This document shows positions 16,042-23,922 of a stretch of DNA of 42,116 bases, piece by piece. A model generated the notes under the pieces. That model saw only the letters and a list, made by a program, of their open reading frames with translations, did no database searches and was not told the DNA's origin. Source of the stretch: Microbacteriaceae bacterium. GTDB lineage: Bacteria; Actinomycetota; Actinomycetes; Actinomycetales; Microbacteriaceae. The DNA lies in the NCBI GenBank assembly GCA_003852775.1, contig RDDZ01000092.1:1-42116 (forward strand). Reading direction: 5' to 3'. Every line of letters starts with the position of its first letter. Within the stretch, counting starts at the first letter, position 1. The position numbers were made by a program, and so were the translations under genes.

Positions 16042-17004
16042 GTGACGACCGCGACCCTTGCCGCCTACTCGCTCCTCGCCGTGTACTCGGGGGCGGCGAT
16101 CTACGTGCTCGCGTTCATCGCGTACGTCGTCGACCTCTCGGGGCGCTCCCGCGAGGCGCTCGCGGCGCGACCCGCCGTGTCGTCCGCCACCACCGCCGAG
16201 GGGTCCGGCGCGGTCGTCGCGCCGCCCGCTCCGCCGGCCGCGGCATCCGCCCCGGCCCGCGCGGGCAAGGCCGGGCGCATCGCGTTCGCCCTCACGGTGC
16301 TCGGCTTCGCGGTGCACGTGCTCGGCGTCGTGCTGCGCGGCGTCGCGGCGGCCCGCGCCCCCTGGGCGAACATGTTCGAGTTCGCCATCACGGGCGTCGC
16401 CGTCATCGTCGGCGTCTACCTCGCGGTCAACATCTTCCGGAACGTCCGCTACCTCGGGGCCTACATCACGGGCCTCGCGGCGCTCCTGCTCATGCTCTCG
16501 ACGCTCAACGTCTACATCGACGTCGTGCCGCTGCCGCCGGCCCTGCAGTCGGGCTGGCTCGTCATCCACGTGTTCGTCGCGATCCTCGGCACGGGCTTCT
16601 TCGCCCTCGGCGCGGGCCTCTCGATCGCGCAGCTCCTCCAGGCCCGCCGCGAGGCGGGCGGCGCGGGCTCCCGCCTCCTCGCGGGCTTCCCGGCTTCGGA
16701 GGCGCTCGAGAACACCGCCTACCGCGTCAACGTCATCGGCTTCGCGTTCTGGACCTTCACGCTCATCGCGGGCGCCATCTGGGCCGAGTTCGCGTGGGGC
16801 CGCTACTGGGGCTGGGACACCAAGGAGGTGTGGACGTTCATCATCTGGGTCGTCTACGCCGGCTACATCCACGCCCGCGCGACCCGCGGATGGCGCGGGG
16901 CCCCCTCCGCGTGGCTCTCGATCGTGGGCTTCGTCGCGGTGCTCTTCAACTTCACGGTCGTGAACCTGTTCTTCAAGGGCCTGCACGCCTACGCGGGGGT
17001 CTGA
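16042..17004 (+). CDS. ccsB: Cytochrome c haem lyase subunit CcsB/CcsA (CcmC/ResC family)
   Basis: The 320-residue membrane protein has a Pro/Ala-rich cytoplasmic linker after the first span (about residues 35-75). The WWD haem-handling motif is present as WAEFAWGRYWGWDTKEVW, and conserved histidines lie in the spans (including VIHVF). It works with ResB to deliver haem to apocytochrome c outside the membrane. Its 3' end overlaps the convergent menC gene by 16 bases. Confidence 0.93.
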   Translation: MTTATLAAYSLLAVYSGAAIYVLAFIAYVVDLSGRSREALAARPAVSSATTAEGSGAVVAPPAPPAAASAPARAGKAGRIAFALTVLGFAVHVLGVVLRGVAAARAPWANMFEFAITGVAVIVGVYLAVNIFRNVRYLGAYITGLAALLLMLSTLNVYIDVVPLPPALQSGWLVIHVFVAILGTGFFALGAGLSIAQLLQARREAGGAGSRLLAGFPASEALENTAYRVNVIGFAFWTFTLIAGAIWAEFAWGRYWGWDTKEVWTFIIWVVYAGYIHARATRGWRGAPSAWLSIVGFVAVLFNFTVVNLFFKGLHAYAGV

Positions 17005-17990
17005 CCCCGGTCACCGGCCAGCAGGGCCGCGCAGCGGCGCAGCCGCTCGTGCCACCAGGCGACGCGCTCGGGCGGCGCCGTGTGCTCGCGCAGGAGCGCC
17101 GCATCCGGCTCCACGTCGCGCACAGGGATCGCGCCGTCGACGGGCGCGAGCGGCTCGCGCGTGACGTCGGCGGCGAGCAGCGCCGCCGTGCCGAGCCCGC
17201 AGTCGTAGTCGAGCTCGGGGAGGGCGGCCGCGAGGCGCGCCCCCATGGCGAGCCCGACCGAGGTGTCGATCGCGCTCGACACGACCGCGGGGAGGCCCGC
17301 CTCCGCGACGATGTGCAGCGCGGCGGCGACCCCGCCGAGCGGCTGCACCTTGACGACGAGCAGGTCGGCGGCGCCGACGCGCGCCACCTCGAGGGGGTCG
17401 TCGGCCTTCCGCACGCTCTCGTCCGCGGCGATCGGCAGCTGCCAGTCGCGCAGGCGCTCGCGCAGCTCGGCGAGCTCGGACACGCTCGCGCACGGCTGCT
17501 CGAGGTACTCGAGGTCGAAGCGGCAGAGCTCGTGGGCGGCGCGCTCCGCCTGGTCGACGTTCCAGCCTCCGTTCGCGTCGACGCGGATGCGACCCTCGGG
17601 TCCGAGGATGCGCCGCACCTCGCGCACGCGCGCGACGTCGTCGGCGAGGGTCTCGCGGGCGTCGGCGACCTTCACCTTGACGGTGCGCACGGAGCCGAAG
17701 CGATCGAGCACCTCGCGGATGCGGTCGACCGGCACGGTCGGCAGGGTCGCGTTGACGGGCACGCCGTCGCGCACGGCGGGCGCGGGGGCGCCCCACCCCG
17801 CCTCGACCGCCGCCGCGAGCCACGCGGAGGCCTCCGCGTCGTCGTACTCGAGGAACGGCGAGAACTCGCCCCAGCCGCGCGGTCCGCGCAGCAGCACGGC
17901 CTCGCGCTCCGTCACCCCGCGGAACCGGGTGACGAGCGGGAGCCGCACGACGTGCGCCGCCGCGACGAGCTCCTCGGCATCCGGCGTCAT
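16989..17990 (-). CDS. menC: o-Succinylbenzoate synthase
   Basis: This 333-residue enolase-superfamily enzyme dehydrates SHCHC to o-succinylbenzoate in menaquinone synthesis. The catalytic set is visible: the KVK pair (Lys105/Lys107), Asp138 in VDANGGWN, Glu164 in YLEQP, Asp190 in ADES and Lys214 in VVKVQP. ATG 17990 is preferred to an upstream in-frame start because the CAGACT hexamer sits 6 bases upstream, and the extra residues would be low-complexity. It is convergent and overlapping with ccsB and divergent from the small membrane protein gene. Confidence 0.94.
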   Translation of the reverse strand: MTPDAEELVAAAHVVRLPLVTRFRGVTEREAVLLRGPRGWGEFSPFLEYDDAEASAWLAAAVEAGWGAPAPAVRDGVPVNATLPTVPVDRIREVLDRFGSVRTVKVKVADARETLADDVARVREVRRILGPEGRIRVDANGGWNVDQAERAAHELCRFDLEYLEQPCASVSELAELRERLRDWQLPIAADESVRKADDPLEVARVGAADLLVVKVQPLGGVAAALHIVAEAGLPAVVSSAIDTSVGLAMGARLAAALPELDYDCGLGTAALLAADVTREPLAPVDGAIPVRDVEPDAALLREHTAPPERVAWWHERLRRCAALLAGDRGQTPA

Positions 17991-17996
17991 GCCCCC

Positions 17997-18002
17997 AGTC
18001 TG
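17997..18002 (-). promoter_or_regulatory. -10 element of menC
   Basis: CAGACT on the minus strand, one base off TANNNT, ends exactly 6 bases before ATG 17990. It lies back to back with the plus-strand hexamer at 18037. Confidence 0.4.
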
Positions 18003-18036
18003 CCCGCATCCCGGCCGTGCGGGGGTGGGCAGCACC

Positions 18037-18042
18037 TAGGGT
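18037..18042 (+). promoter_or_regulatory. -10 element of the small membrane protein-menB-menE unit
   Basis: TAGGGT ends 6 bases before GTG 18049. The sequence between is GGGAGC, so a leaderless start is more likely than a Shine-Dalgarno one at this spacing. Confidence 0.55.
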
Positions 18043-18048
18043 GGGAGC

Positions 18049-18414
18049 GTGACCGACGGGCTCCAGATCTTCGACGTCCCGGCGGACGCCGAGGGCGCCG
18101 GCGACTCCGGGGAGCCCGTCGACGCCGCACCCCGTCGTCGTCCCCGCTGGCCCGGCTCGCTCGCGGGCGGGATCGCGATCCTCATGGTCGTCACGTGGGG
18201 CGTCGCCCTGCTGTGCTCGCTCGGGGACCTCCTCGAGCTCGCGGTCGGCCTCTCGATCTCGGCGGTCATGCTGAGCGTGATCGCGGTCGTCGCGGGGGTC
18301 ATCGCGATCGTGGGACGCTGGGGTCGCGGATGGGGCGTCGCGGCGGTCCTCGTCGGGCTGCTGCTCAACCCCGTCGTGCTGCTGTTGGTGCTGACCTGGA
18401 TCGGAGCATTGTGA
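18049..18414 (+). CDS. Small membrane protein of unknown function
   Basis: The 121 residues comprise an acidic, Pro-rich cytoplasmic-looking N-terminus (1-38) and about three hydrophobic segments (approximately 42-65, 68-90, 96-120). I do not recognise a named family. It overlaps menB by GTGA, so it is translated with the menaquinone genes. It could be a membrane scaffold or simply a co-transcribed passenger. Confidence 0.75.
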   Translation: MTDGLQIFDVPADAEGAGDSGEPVDAAPRRRPRWPGSLAGGIAILMVVTWGVALLCSLGDLLELAVGLSISAVMLSVIAVVAGVIAIVGRWGRGWGVAAVLVGLLLNPVVLLLVLTWIGAL

Positions 18415-19295
18415 TCTCGGAGCTGTTCGACCCGGAGGTGTGGCGCGAGGTGCCCGGCTTCGAGGGCCTCACCGACGTCACCTACCACCTCGACGCGAGC
18501 GGGCGCATCGCGCGCGTCGCGTTCGACCGCCCCGAGGTGCGCAACGCGTTCCGCCCGCAGACGGTCGACGAGCTCGCGCGTGCCCTCGACGACGCGCGCC
18601 AGAACCCGCGCGTCGGCGTCGTGCTGCTCACGGGCAACGGCCCGAGCCCGAAGGACGGCGGCTGGGCGTTCAGCTCGGGCGGCGACCAGCGCATCCGCGG
18701 GAGGGCCGGCTACGAGTACCGCGAGGGCGAACCCCCCGGCGCCGGTCGTCTGCACATCCTCGAGGTGCAGCGCCTCATCCGCTTCATGCCGAAGGTCGTC
18801 ATCGCGCTCGTGCCCGGCTGGGCGGCGGGCGGCGGCCACTCGCTGCACGTCGTGTGCGACCTCACGATCGCGAGCCGCGAGCACGCCCGCTTCAAGCAGA
18901 CGGATGCCGACGTCGGCTCCTTCGACGCGGGCTACGGCTCGGCGTACTTCGCCCGGCAGGTCGGCCAGAAGTTCGCGCGCGAGGTGTTCTTCCTCGCCGA
19001 CGAGTACGACGCGCAGCGCGCCTACGAGATGGGCGCCGTCAACGCGGTCGTGCCGCACGCCGAGCTCGAGCGCACGGGGCTGCGGTGGGCCGAGACGATC
19101 CTCGGCAAGAGCCCCACCGCCATCCGCATGCTCAAGTTCGCCATGAACGCCGTCGACGACGGGATGGTCGGGCAGCAGGTGTTCGCGGGCGAGGCCACGC
19201 GTCTCGCCTACGGCACCGACGAGGCGGCCGAGGGTCGCGACGCGTTCCTCGAGAAGCGCGACCCCGACTGGGGTCCCTACCCCTGGCACTTCTGA
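18411..19295 (+). CDS. menB: 1,4-Dihydroxy-2-naphthoyl-CoA synthase
   Basis: This 294-residue crotonase-fold enzyme cyclises o-succinylbenzoyl-CoA. The family features are present: AFSSGGDQRIRG (oxyanion hole), the GWAAGGGHSLHVVCDLTIAS core, and DVGSFDAGYGS with the catalytic Asp. The C-terminus, DPDWGPYPWHF, is typical. The GTG start overlaps the upstream gene. Length matches the family. Confidence 0.95.
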   Translation: MISELFDPEVWREVPGFEGLTDVTYHLDASGRIARVAFDRPEVRNAFRPQTVDELARALDDARQNPRVGVVLLTGNGPSPKDGGWAFSSGGDQRIRGRAGYEYREGEPPGAGRLHILEVQRLIRFMPKVVIALVPGWAAGGGHSLHVVCDLTIASREHARFKQTDADVGSFDAGYGSAYFARQVGQKFAREVFFLADEYDAQRAYEMGAVNAVVPHAELERTGLRWAETILGKSPTAIRMLKFAMNAVDDGMVGQQVFAGEATRLAYGTDEAAEGRDAFLEKRDPDWGPYPWHF

Positions 19296-19299
19296 TCCG

Positions 19300-20424
19300 A
19301 TGAGGCCCCTCGTCCAGGTGCCGGCCGCTGCGGGGGAGGCCGCGGTGCTCGCCGCCCTGCGCGACGCGCTCGCAGGCGGTCCGGCCCTCTTCGTCGCGTC
19401 GGGCGCGGCGGGGGCCGACGTCTCGCCGCTCCCGGCGACCGTGCCGCAGCAGGTGGGTCTCGTCGTCGAGACGAGCGGCACGACGGGGCGCCCCAAGCGC
19501 GTCGTGCTCCCCGCGGATGCCGTGCTCGCCTCCGCCGCGGCGAGCGAGTCGGCGCTCGGCGGGCCCGCGCAGTGGGTGCTCGCGCTGCCGGTGCACTACA
19601 TCGCGGGTCTCAACGTGCTCGCGCGCTCGCTGTGCGCGCAGACGGAGCCCGTCGCGCTGGGCGACGGCGGGTTCACGGCCGAGGCGTTCACGGCGGCGGC
19701 CGCGCGGCTGTCGCCCCAGCTGCCGCACGCCGTCGCGCTCGTGCCCGCGCAGCTCGCGCGCCTGCTCGACGACGCGGCGGCGCGCGACGTGCTCCGCGGG
19801 TTCCAGGCCGTGCTCGTCGGGGGGCAGGCCACCCCGCGCCCGCTCGTCGACCGCGCGCACGAGGTCGGCATCCGGGTGGTGCGCAGCTACGGTTCGAGCG
19901 AGACGAGCGGCGGCTGCGTCTACGACGGCCGCCCGATCGGCGGTGCGCGGGTGCGGCTCGTCGACGGCGAGGTGCAGCTCGGCGGCGCGGTCGTCGCGCT
20001 CGGCTACCTCGACGACGACGCGCTCACCGCCGAGCGCTTCCTCGACGAGGGCGGGGTCCGCTGGTTCCGCACCGCCGACGCGGGCGAGTGGGACGGCGAG
20101 ACGCTCCGCGTGCTCGGCCGCCGCGACGACGTCATCGTGTCGGGAGGCGTCAAGGTCGCGCTCGGCGCGATCGAGGAGGTGCTGCGGGCGCAGCCCGGAT
20201 GCGCGGATGCGGTGGTCGTCCGGGTGGCCGACGAGCGCTGGGGCGAGCGCCCCGTCGCGTACGTCGCGGGCGAGCCGGTCGACGACGACGCGGCCCTCGA
20301 GGCCATCGCCGCAGCGCTGGGGCCCGTCGCACGACCCGACCGGCTCATCCGGCTGCCCGCGCTGCCGCTGCTGCCGAGCGGCAAGCCCGACCGTGCGGCG
20401 CTCGCGGCGCGCGCCGGTCACTAG
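19300..20424 (+). CDS. menE: o-Succinylbenzoate-CoA ligase
   Basis: This 374-residue ANL-superfamily adenylating enzyme activates o-succinylbenzoate with ATP and CoA. The AMP-binding loop reads ETSGTTGRPKR and the second motif is YGSSETSGG. The hinge is GRRDDVIVSGGVKV, and the catalytic C-terminal Lys lies in LPSGKPDRAAL. It is shorter than the roughly 480-residue Bacillus enzyme, as is usual in actinobacteria. It starts 4 bases after menB. Confidence 0.93.
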   Translation: MRPLVQVPAAAGEAAVLAALRDALAGGPALFVASGAAGADVSPLPATVPQQVGLVVETSGTTGRPKRVVLPADAVLASAAASESALGGPAQWVLALPVHYIAGLNVLARSLCAQTEPVALGDGGFTAEAFTAAAARLSPQLPHAVALVPAQLARLLDDAAARDVLRGFQAVLVGGQATPRPLVDRAHEVGIRVVRSYGSSETSGGCVYDGRPIGGARVRLVDGEVQLGGAVVALGYLDDDALTAERFLDEGGVRWFRTADAGEWDGETLRVLGRRDDVIVSGGVKVALGAIEEVLRAQPGCADAVVVRVADERWGERPVAYVAGEPVDDDAALEAIAAALGPVARPDRLIRLPALPLLPSGKPDRAALAARAGH

Positions 20425-20427
20425 GCT
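20422..20427 (+). promoter_or_regulatory. -10 element of menA, using the menE stop codon
   Basis: TAGGCT, whose TAG is the menE stop, ends 7 bases before the menA GTG at 20435. A leaderless start inside an otherwise tight cluster is predicted. Confidence 0.45.
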
Positions 20428-20434
20428 TCACCTC

Positions 20435-21550
20435 GTGGCGAAGCAGCAACGGTTCGATCCCCAGGCCATCGAGCGCGCGAAGGGCAAGGCGGCCGCCCAG
20501 AACGGGCCCGCCGCCAAGAACGCCAAGAACGCCAAGAACGGTAAGCCCGGCACAGGCGGCGCGAAGGCCCCCGCGAAGTCCGGCAAGGGCAAGAGCGGGC
20601 GCCCCGGCGGACGCCCGCCCGGCGCGCCGCAGGTGAAGCCCGCGACGCTCGGCACCTGGATCTCGGCCGCCCGCCCGCTCACGCTCGCCCTCGCCGTCGC
20701 GCCCGTCGCGATCGGCACCGGCGCCGCGAGCCTGCAGATGACCCACTGGTACGAGCACTGGGTGCGGGCCCTGCTGTGCCTCGCCGTCGCGGCGTTCCTG
20801 CAGATCGGCGTGAACTACGCCAACGACTACTCCGACGGCGTGCGCGGCACCGACGCCCACCGCGCCGGCCCCGCCCGGCTCGTGGGCTCCGGTCGCGCCG
20901 CGCCGAAGCACGTGCTCATCGCGGCCCTCGTGTTCTTCGGGCTCGCGGCGGTCGCGGGTCTCGCGCTCGTCGTGCTCACGCAGCACTGGTGGCTGCTCGC
21001 GCTGGGTGCGCTCGCGATCGTCGTCGCCTGGTTCTACACGGGCGGCAAGCGCCCCTACGGCTACATGGCGGGCGTCGCCGAGCTCGCGGTGTTCGTGTTC
21101 TTCGGCCTCGCCGCGGTCGCGGGCACGACGTTCGTGCAGGTCGGCACCGTCAACGCGGAGGCGTGGATCGGCGGCGTCGCGGCGGGCCTCTTCGCCGTCG
21201 CCGTGCTGCACGTCAACAACCTGCGCGACCGCGCGCAGGACGCCGTGGCCGGCAAGCGCACGCTCGCGGTGCGCATGGGCGACCTCCCGGGGCGCATCCT
21301 CTACGCGCTGCTCATGCTCGCGCCGTTCGGCATCCTCGTGTTCTTCGCGCTCTTCCACGACCTCGCGCCGTACGTGTACTTCGCGCTGCTCGCGGGGGCG
21401 CCCGCCGTGCTCATCGTGCTCACGGCGCGCACCGCGAAGGAGTTCGTGCTCGCACTCAAGCTCACGCTCCTGACAGCGTTCGTCTACGGCGTGGGGCTCG
21501 GCGTGGCGATCGCGGCCTACGTCGAGCTGGGCGTCGGCGCCACGATCTGA
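20435..21550 (+). CDS. menA: 1,4-Dihydroxy-2-naphthoate polyprenyltransferase
   Basis: This 371-residue UbiA-family membrane enzyme attaches the polyprenyl chain to dihydroxynaphthoate. The first Asp-rich motif is NYANDYSDGVRGTD and the second region reads NNLRDRAQDAVAGKRTLAVRMG; eight or nine membrane spans follow residue 75. The N-terminal 70 residues are an unusual Lys/Ala/Asn/Pro/Gly-rich basic extension containing three near-identical A-K-N units. The core alone equals normal family length. GTG 20435 is supported by the upstream hexamer. Confidence 0.93.
   Translation: MAKQQRFDPQAIERAKGKAAAQNGPAAKNAKNAKNGKPGTGGAKAPAKSGKGKSGRPGGRPPGAPQVKPATLGTWISAARPLTLALAVAPVAIGTGAASLQMTHWYEHWVRALLCLAVAAFLQIGVNYANDYSDGVRGTDAHRAGPARLVGSGRAAPKHVLIAALVFFGLAAVAGLALVVLTQHWWLLALGALAIVVAWFYTGGKRPYGYMAGVAELAVFVFFGLAAVAGTTFVQVGTVNAEAWIGGVAAGLFAVAVLHVNNLRDRAQDAVAGKRTLAVRMGDLPGRILYALLMLAPFGILVFFALFHDLAPYVYFALLAGAPAVLIVLTARTAKEFVLALKLTLLTAFVYGVGLGVAIAAYVELGVGATI
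20513..20539 (+). repeat. Three tandem copies of a 9-base unit in menA
   Basis: GCCAAGAAC occurs three times head to tail at 20513, 20522 and 20531 and encodes Ala-Lys-Asn repeats in the basic N-terminal tail of MenA. The copy number is likely to vary between strains by slippage. Confidence 0.85.
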
Positions 21551-21581
21551 TCCGGGCCTCGCCCGTCGGCCGGGGAGGCGG

Positions 21582-21857
21582 TCAGTCGCCGTCCTCGGCG
21601 CGCTCGTCGACGCCGCGCTCGGCGTCGAGGTCGCGCACCTCGGCCGCGGCCTTCGCGCGCGCCGCCTCGCGGCGGGCGGCGAACTCCTCGGAGACGCGGT
21701 TCCGCAGCTTCGGGAAGAAGATGTACGACACCGAGAGGCCGATGATCGCGGCAGCGGTCGCCGCGATCAGGTAGTGCAGGCCGAGCAGGTAGAGGGTCGC
21801 GAAGGTGCCTCCGAAGAGCGCGAGGCGCAGGAGCGTGTACGGGATCCAGGCGGGCAC
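21582..21857 (-). CDS. DUF4229 family membrane protein
   Basis: The 91 residues contain two membrane helices (about 8-28 and 31-49) and a basic/acidic cytoplasmic tail rich in Ala, Arg and Glu, likely helical (KLRNRVSEEFAARREAARAK). This matches the small actinobacterial DUF4229 proteins, which are often near menaquinone genes. The function is unknown. GTG 21857 has TATGAT exactly 6 bases upstream. It is convergent with menA, with 31 bases between the stops. Confidence 0.82.
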   Translation of the reverse strand: MPAWIPYTLLRLALFGGTFATLYLLGLHYLIAATAAAIIGLSVSYIFFPKLRNRVSEEFAARREAARAKAAAEVRDLDAERGVDERAEDGD

Positions 21858-21863
21858 CCGGCA

Positions 21864-21869
21864 ATCATA
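21864..21869 (-). promoter_or_regulatory. -10 element of the DUF4229 gene
   Basis: TATGAT on the minus strand ends 6 bases before GTG 21857. It lies 29 bases from the divergent plus-strand hexamer at 21899. Confidence 0.55.
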
Positions 21870-21898
21870 GGCGGGCGGCGCTCGGAGCCCGCCCCGCC

Positions 21899-21904
21899 TA
21901 GAAT
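21899..21904 (+). promoter_or_regulatory. -10 element of the PLDc_N protein-menD unit
   Basis: TAGAAT ends 6 bases before ATG 21911. The intervening CGGGAC is too close to the start to act as a Shine-Dalgarno sequence, so a leaderless mRNA is predicted. Confidence 0.6.
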
Positions 21905-21910
21905 CGGGAC

Positions 21911-22258
21911 ATGGCCGCTCTGCTGCGCTATCTCCCGCTGATCGTCGCGGTGGTGCTGCTCGTCGCGGCCGTCGTCGACATCGTCCGCATCGAGCCGGAT
22001 CGCGTGCGCGCCCTGCCGAAGCCGCTGTGGGCCGTCATCGCGATCGGCATCGTCATCATCGGACCCATCCTCTGGTTCGCGCTCGGACGCGAGCGCCTGC
22101 AGCCGCGCCCCGCGGCCGGCCCCGTCGCGCCCGACGACGACCCCGAGTTCCTGCAGCGCCTCGCGCGCGAGAAGGAGCAGGAGCAGCGCATCCGCGACCT
22201 CGAGAAGCGCCTGTCGGAGCTCGACGGCGACGACGAGACCCCGAAGAACCCGCAGTGA
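21911..22258 (+). CDS. PLDc_N-domain small membrane protein
   Basis: The 115 residues contain two membrane helices (about 7-27 and 38-58, the latter with PLWAVIAIGIVIIGPILWFALG) and a charged coiled-coil-like tail (FLQRLAREKEQEQRIRDLEKRL). The helical pair matches the phospholipase D nuclease N-terminal domain also found at the start of cardiolipin synthases, but no HKD catalytic domain follows. It overlaps menD by GTGA. The role is unknown. Confidence 0.85.
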   Translation: MAALLRYLPLIVAVVLLVAAVVDIVRIEPDRVRALPKPLWAVIAIGIVIIGPILWFALGRERLQPRPAAGPVAPDDDPEFLQRLAREKEQEQRIRDLEKRLSELDGDDETPKNPQ

Positions 22259-23913
22259 GCCCGGCGGCACCGGAGGCGCCCGCGAGCGTCTACGCGACCG
22301 CGCTCCTGGCGGGGCTCGTGCGCCGGGGCGTCTCGGATGTCGTGGTGTGCCCGGGCTCGCGCTCGCAGGCCCTCGCGTTGGCCGCCGCGCGCTTCGAGCA
22401 GGCGGGCCTGGTGAACCTGCACGTGCGCATCGACGAGCGCTCGGCCGGCTTCCTCGCCCTCGGCCTCGCGCTCGAGACGGGCGTGCCCGCGGTCGTCGTG
22501 ACGACCTCCGGTACCGCCGTCGGCAACCTGCACCCGGTCGTCCTCGAGGCCGCGCACTCGGGCGTCCCGCTGCTCGTGGTGAGCGCCGACCGTCCGGAGG
22601 AGCTGCGGGGCGTCGGCGCCAACCAGACCACCCGCCAGGCCGGGATCTTCCGCGACGTCGCGCCGCACTCATGGGATGTGCCCGCTCCCGTCGGCGACCC
22701 CGGCGAGGAGCAGGCGGCGGATGCGCTCGCGGCCGAGGTGCTCGACGGCATCCGCGGTCCCCGCCACGTGAACCTCGCCTTCCGCGAGCCGCTGTCGTCG
22801 CCCGTGCGCCTGCCCGACGTCGAGCCCGGCGACTGGACGCCCGTCGCGCCCCCCGCCGACGACGTGCTCGAGCTCGCGCCCGCCCCCGGCACGGTCGTCG
22901 TCGCGGGCACCGGCGCGGGGGAGGACGCCGAGCGCGTCGCACGCGAGCTGGGGGCCCCGCTGCTCGCCGAGGTCGCGAGCGGCGCGCGCTTCGGCCCCAA
23001 CCTCGTCGCCGCCTACCGCGAGCTGCTCGGCGCCGCCGGCTTCGGCGACCGCGTCGCGCGCGTCATCGTGTTCGGGCACCCCACCCTCAGCCGCGAGGTG
23101 CCCGCCCTCATCGAGCGCCGCGGCGTCGAGACGATCGTCGTGCGCACGCCGGGCCTCGACGACTACAACCCCGGCCGCCGCGTCGCCCGCTTCGCCGACC
23201 GCGTCGTCGTCGACACCGGCCGCGAGCCCGAGCAGTCGTGGGTGCGCCGCTGGGTGCACGCCTCCCGGCAGGTGCTCGAGGTCGACGAGGGCACCGTCTC
23301 GTCGATCGGGAACGACTACGTCGAGCGGGCTCAGTTCGCCCGCGAGCAGCTGCAGCGGATGCGCGCCCCCGTCACACGTCGGGAGCTCGCCGAGGCCGTG
23401 TGGGCCGCGACGTGGCCGCACGACCGGCTCGTGCTCGGCGCCTCGCGTCTCATCCGCGAGCTCGACAAGGTCGCGACCGGAAAGCGCATCCCCGTCTACG
23501 CGAACCGCGGCCTCGCGGGCATCGACGGCACCATCGCGACCGCGACGGGCGTCGCGCTCGCGGCCCAGCGCGACGAGGCGCGCCCCGGCGTCACGCGCGT
23601 GCTGCTCGGCGACCTCGCGCTCCTGCACGACGTCGGCTCGCTGCTCGGCGGCCACGGCGAGGAGTGGCCGCGCCTGCAGGTGATCGTCGGCAACGACCAC
23701 GGAGGCACGATCTTCGACGGCCTCGAGGTGGCCCGCTCGGCCGACCCCGCGCTCGCCGACCGCGTGCTCCTCACCCCGCAGGACGTCGACCTCGCGGCCC
23801 TCGCATCCGCGTACGGCTGGGAGCACCGCCTCGTCACCGAGTACGGGCAGCTCGCGGGCGCGCTCACGCCGACCCCCGGCCGCGTCCTCGTCGAGGTGGC
23901 CCTCTCCCGCTAG
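22255..23913 (+). CDS. menD: SEPHCHC synthase (2-succinyl-5-enolpyruvyl-6-hydroxy-3-cyclohexene-1-carboxylate synthase)
   Basis: This 552-residue thiamine-diphosphate enzyme joins isochorismate and 2-oxoglutarate, the first committed step to menaquinone. VVCPGSRSQALALAAA and HVRIDERSAGFLALGLA (with the catalytic Glu) mark the N-terminal domain. LLGDLALLHDVGSL and GNDHGGTIFDGLE form the ThDP/Mg site in the C-terminal domain. The GTG start overlaps the upstream small gene, and its TAG forms part of the next promoter hexamer. Confidence 0.95.
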   Translation: MSPAAPEAPASVYATALLAGLVRRGVSDVVVCPGSRSQALALAAARFEQAGLVNLHVRIDERSAGFLALGLALETGVPAVVVTTSGTAVGNLHPVVLEAAHSGVPLLVVSADRPEELRGVGANQTTRQAGIFRDVAPHSWDVPAPVGDPGEEQAADALAAEVLDGIRGPRHVNLAFREPLSSPVRLPDVEPGDWTPVAPPADDVLELAPAPGTVVVAGTGAGEDAERVARELGAPLLAEVASGARFGPNLVAAYRELLGAAGFGDRVARVIVFGHPTLSREVPALIERRGVETIVVRTPGLDDYNPGRRVARFADRVVVDTGREPEQSWVRRWVHASRQVLEVDEGTVSSIGNDYVERAQFAREQLQRMRAPVTRRELAEAVWAATWPHDRLVLGASRLIRELDKVATGKRIPVYANRGLAGIDGTIATATGVALAAQRDEARPGVTRVLLGDLALLHDVGSLLGGHGEEWPRLQVIVGNDHGGTIFDGLEVARSADPALADRVLLTPQDVDLAALASAYGWEHRLVTEYGQLAGALTPTPGRVLVEVALSR

Positions 23914-23916
23914 CGT
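23911..23916 (+). promoter_or_regulatory. -10 element of the PPK2 gene, using the menD stop codon
   Basis: TAGCGT begins with the menD TAG stop and ends 6 bases before ATG 23923. This repeats the arrangement seen at the menE/menA junction. Confidence 0.45.
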
Positions 23917-23922
23917 GAGCGC

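Noticed and set aside
20513-20539. Tandem repeats considered as a CRISPR-like or regulatory array
   Set aside because: The units are 9 bases, directly adjacent and in frame inside menA; they encode amino-acid repeats only.
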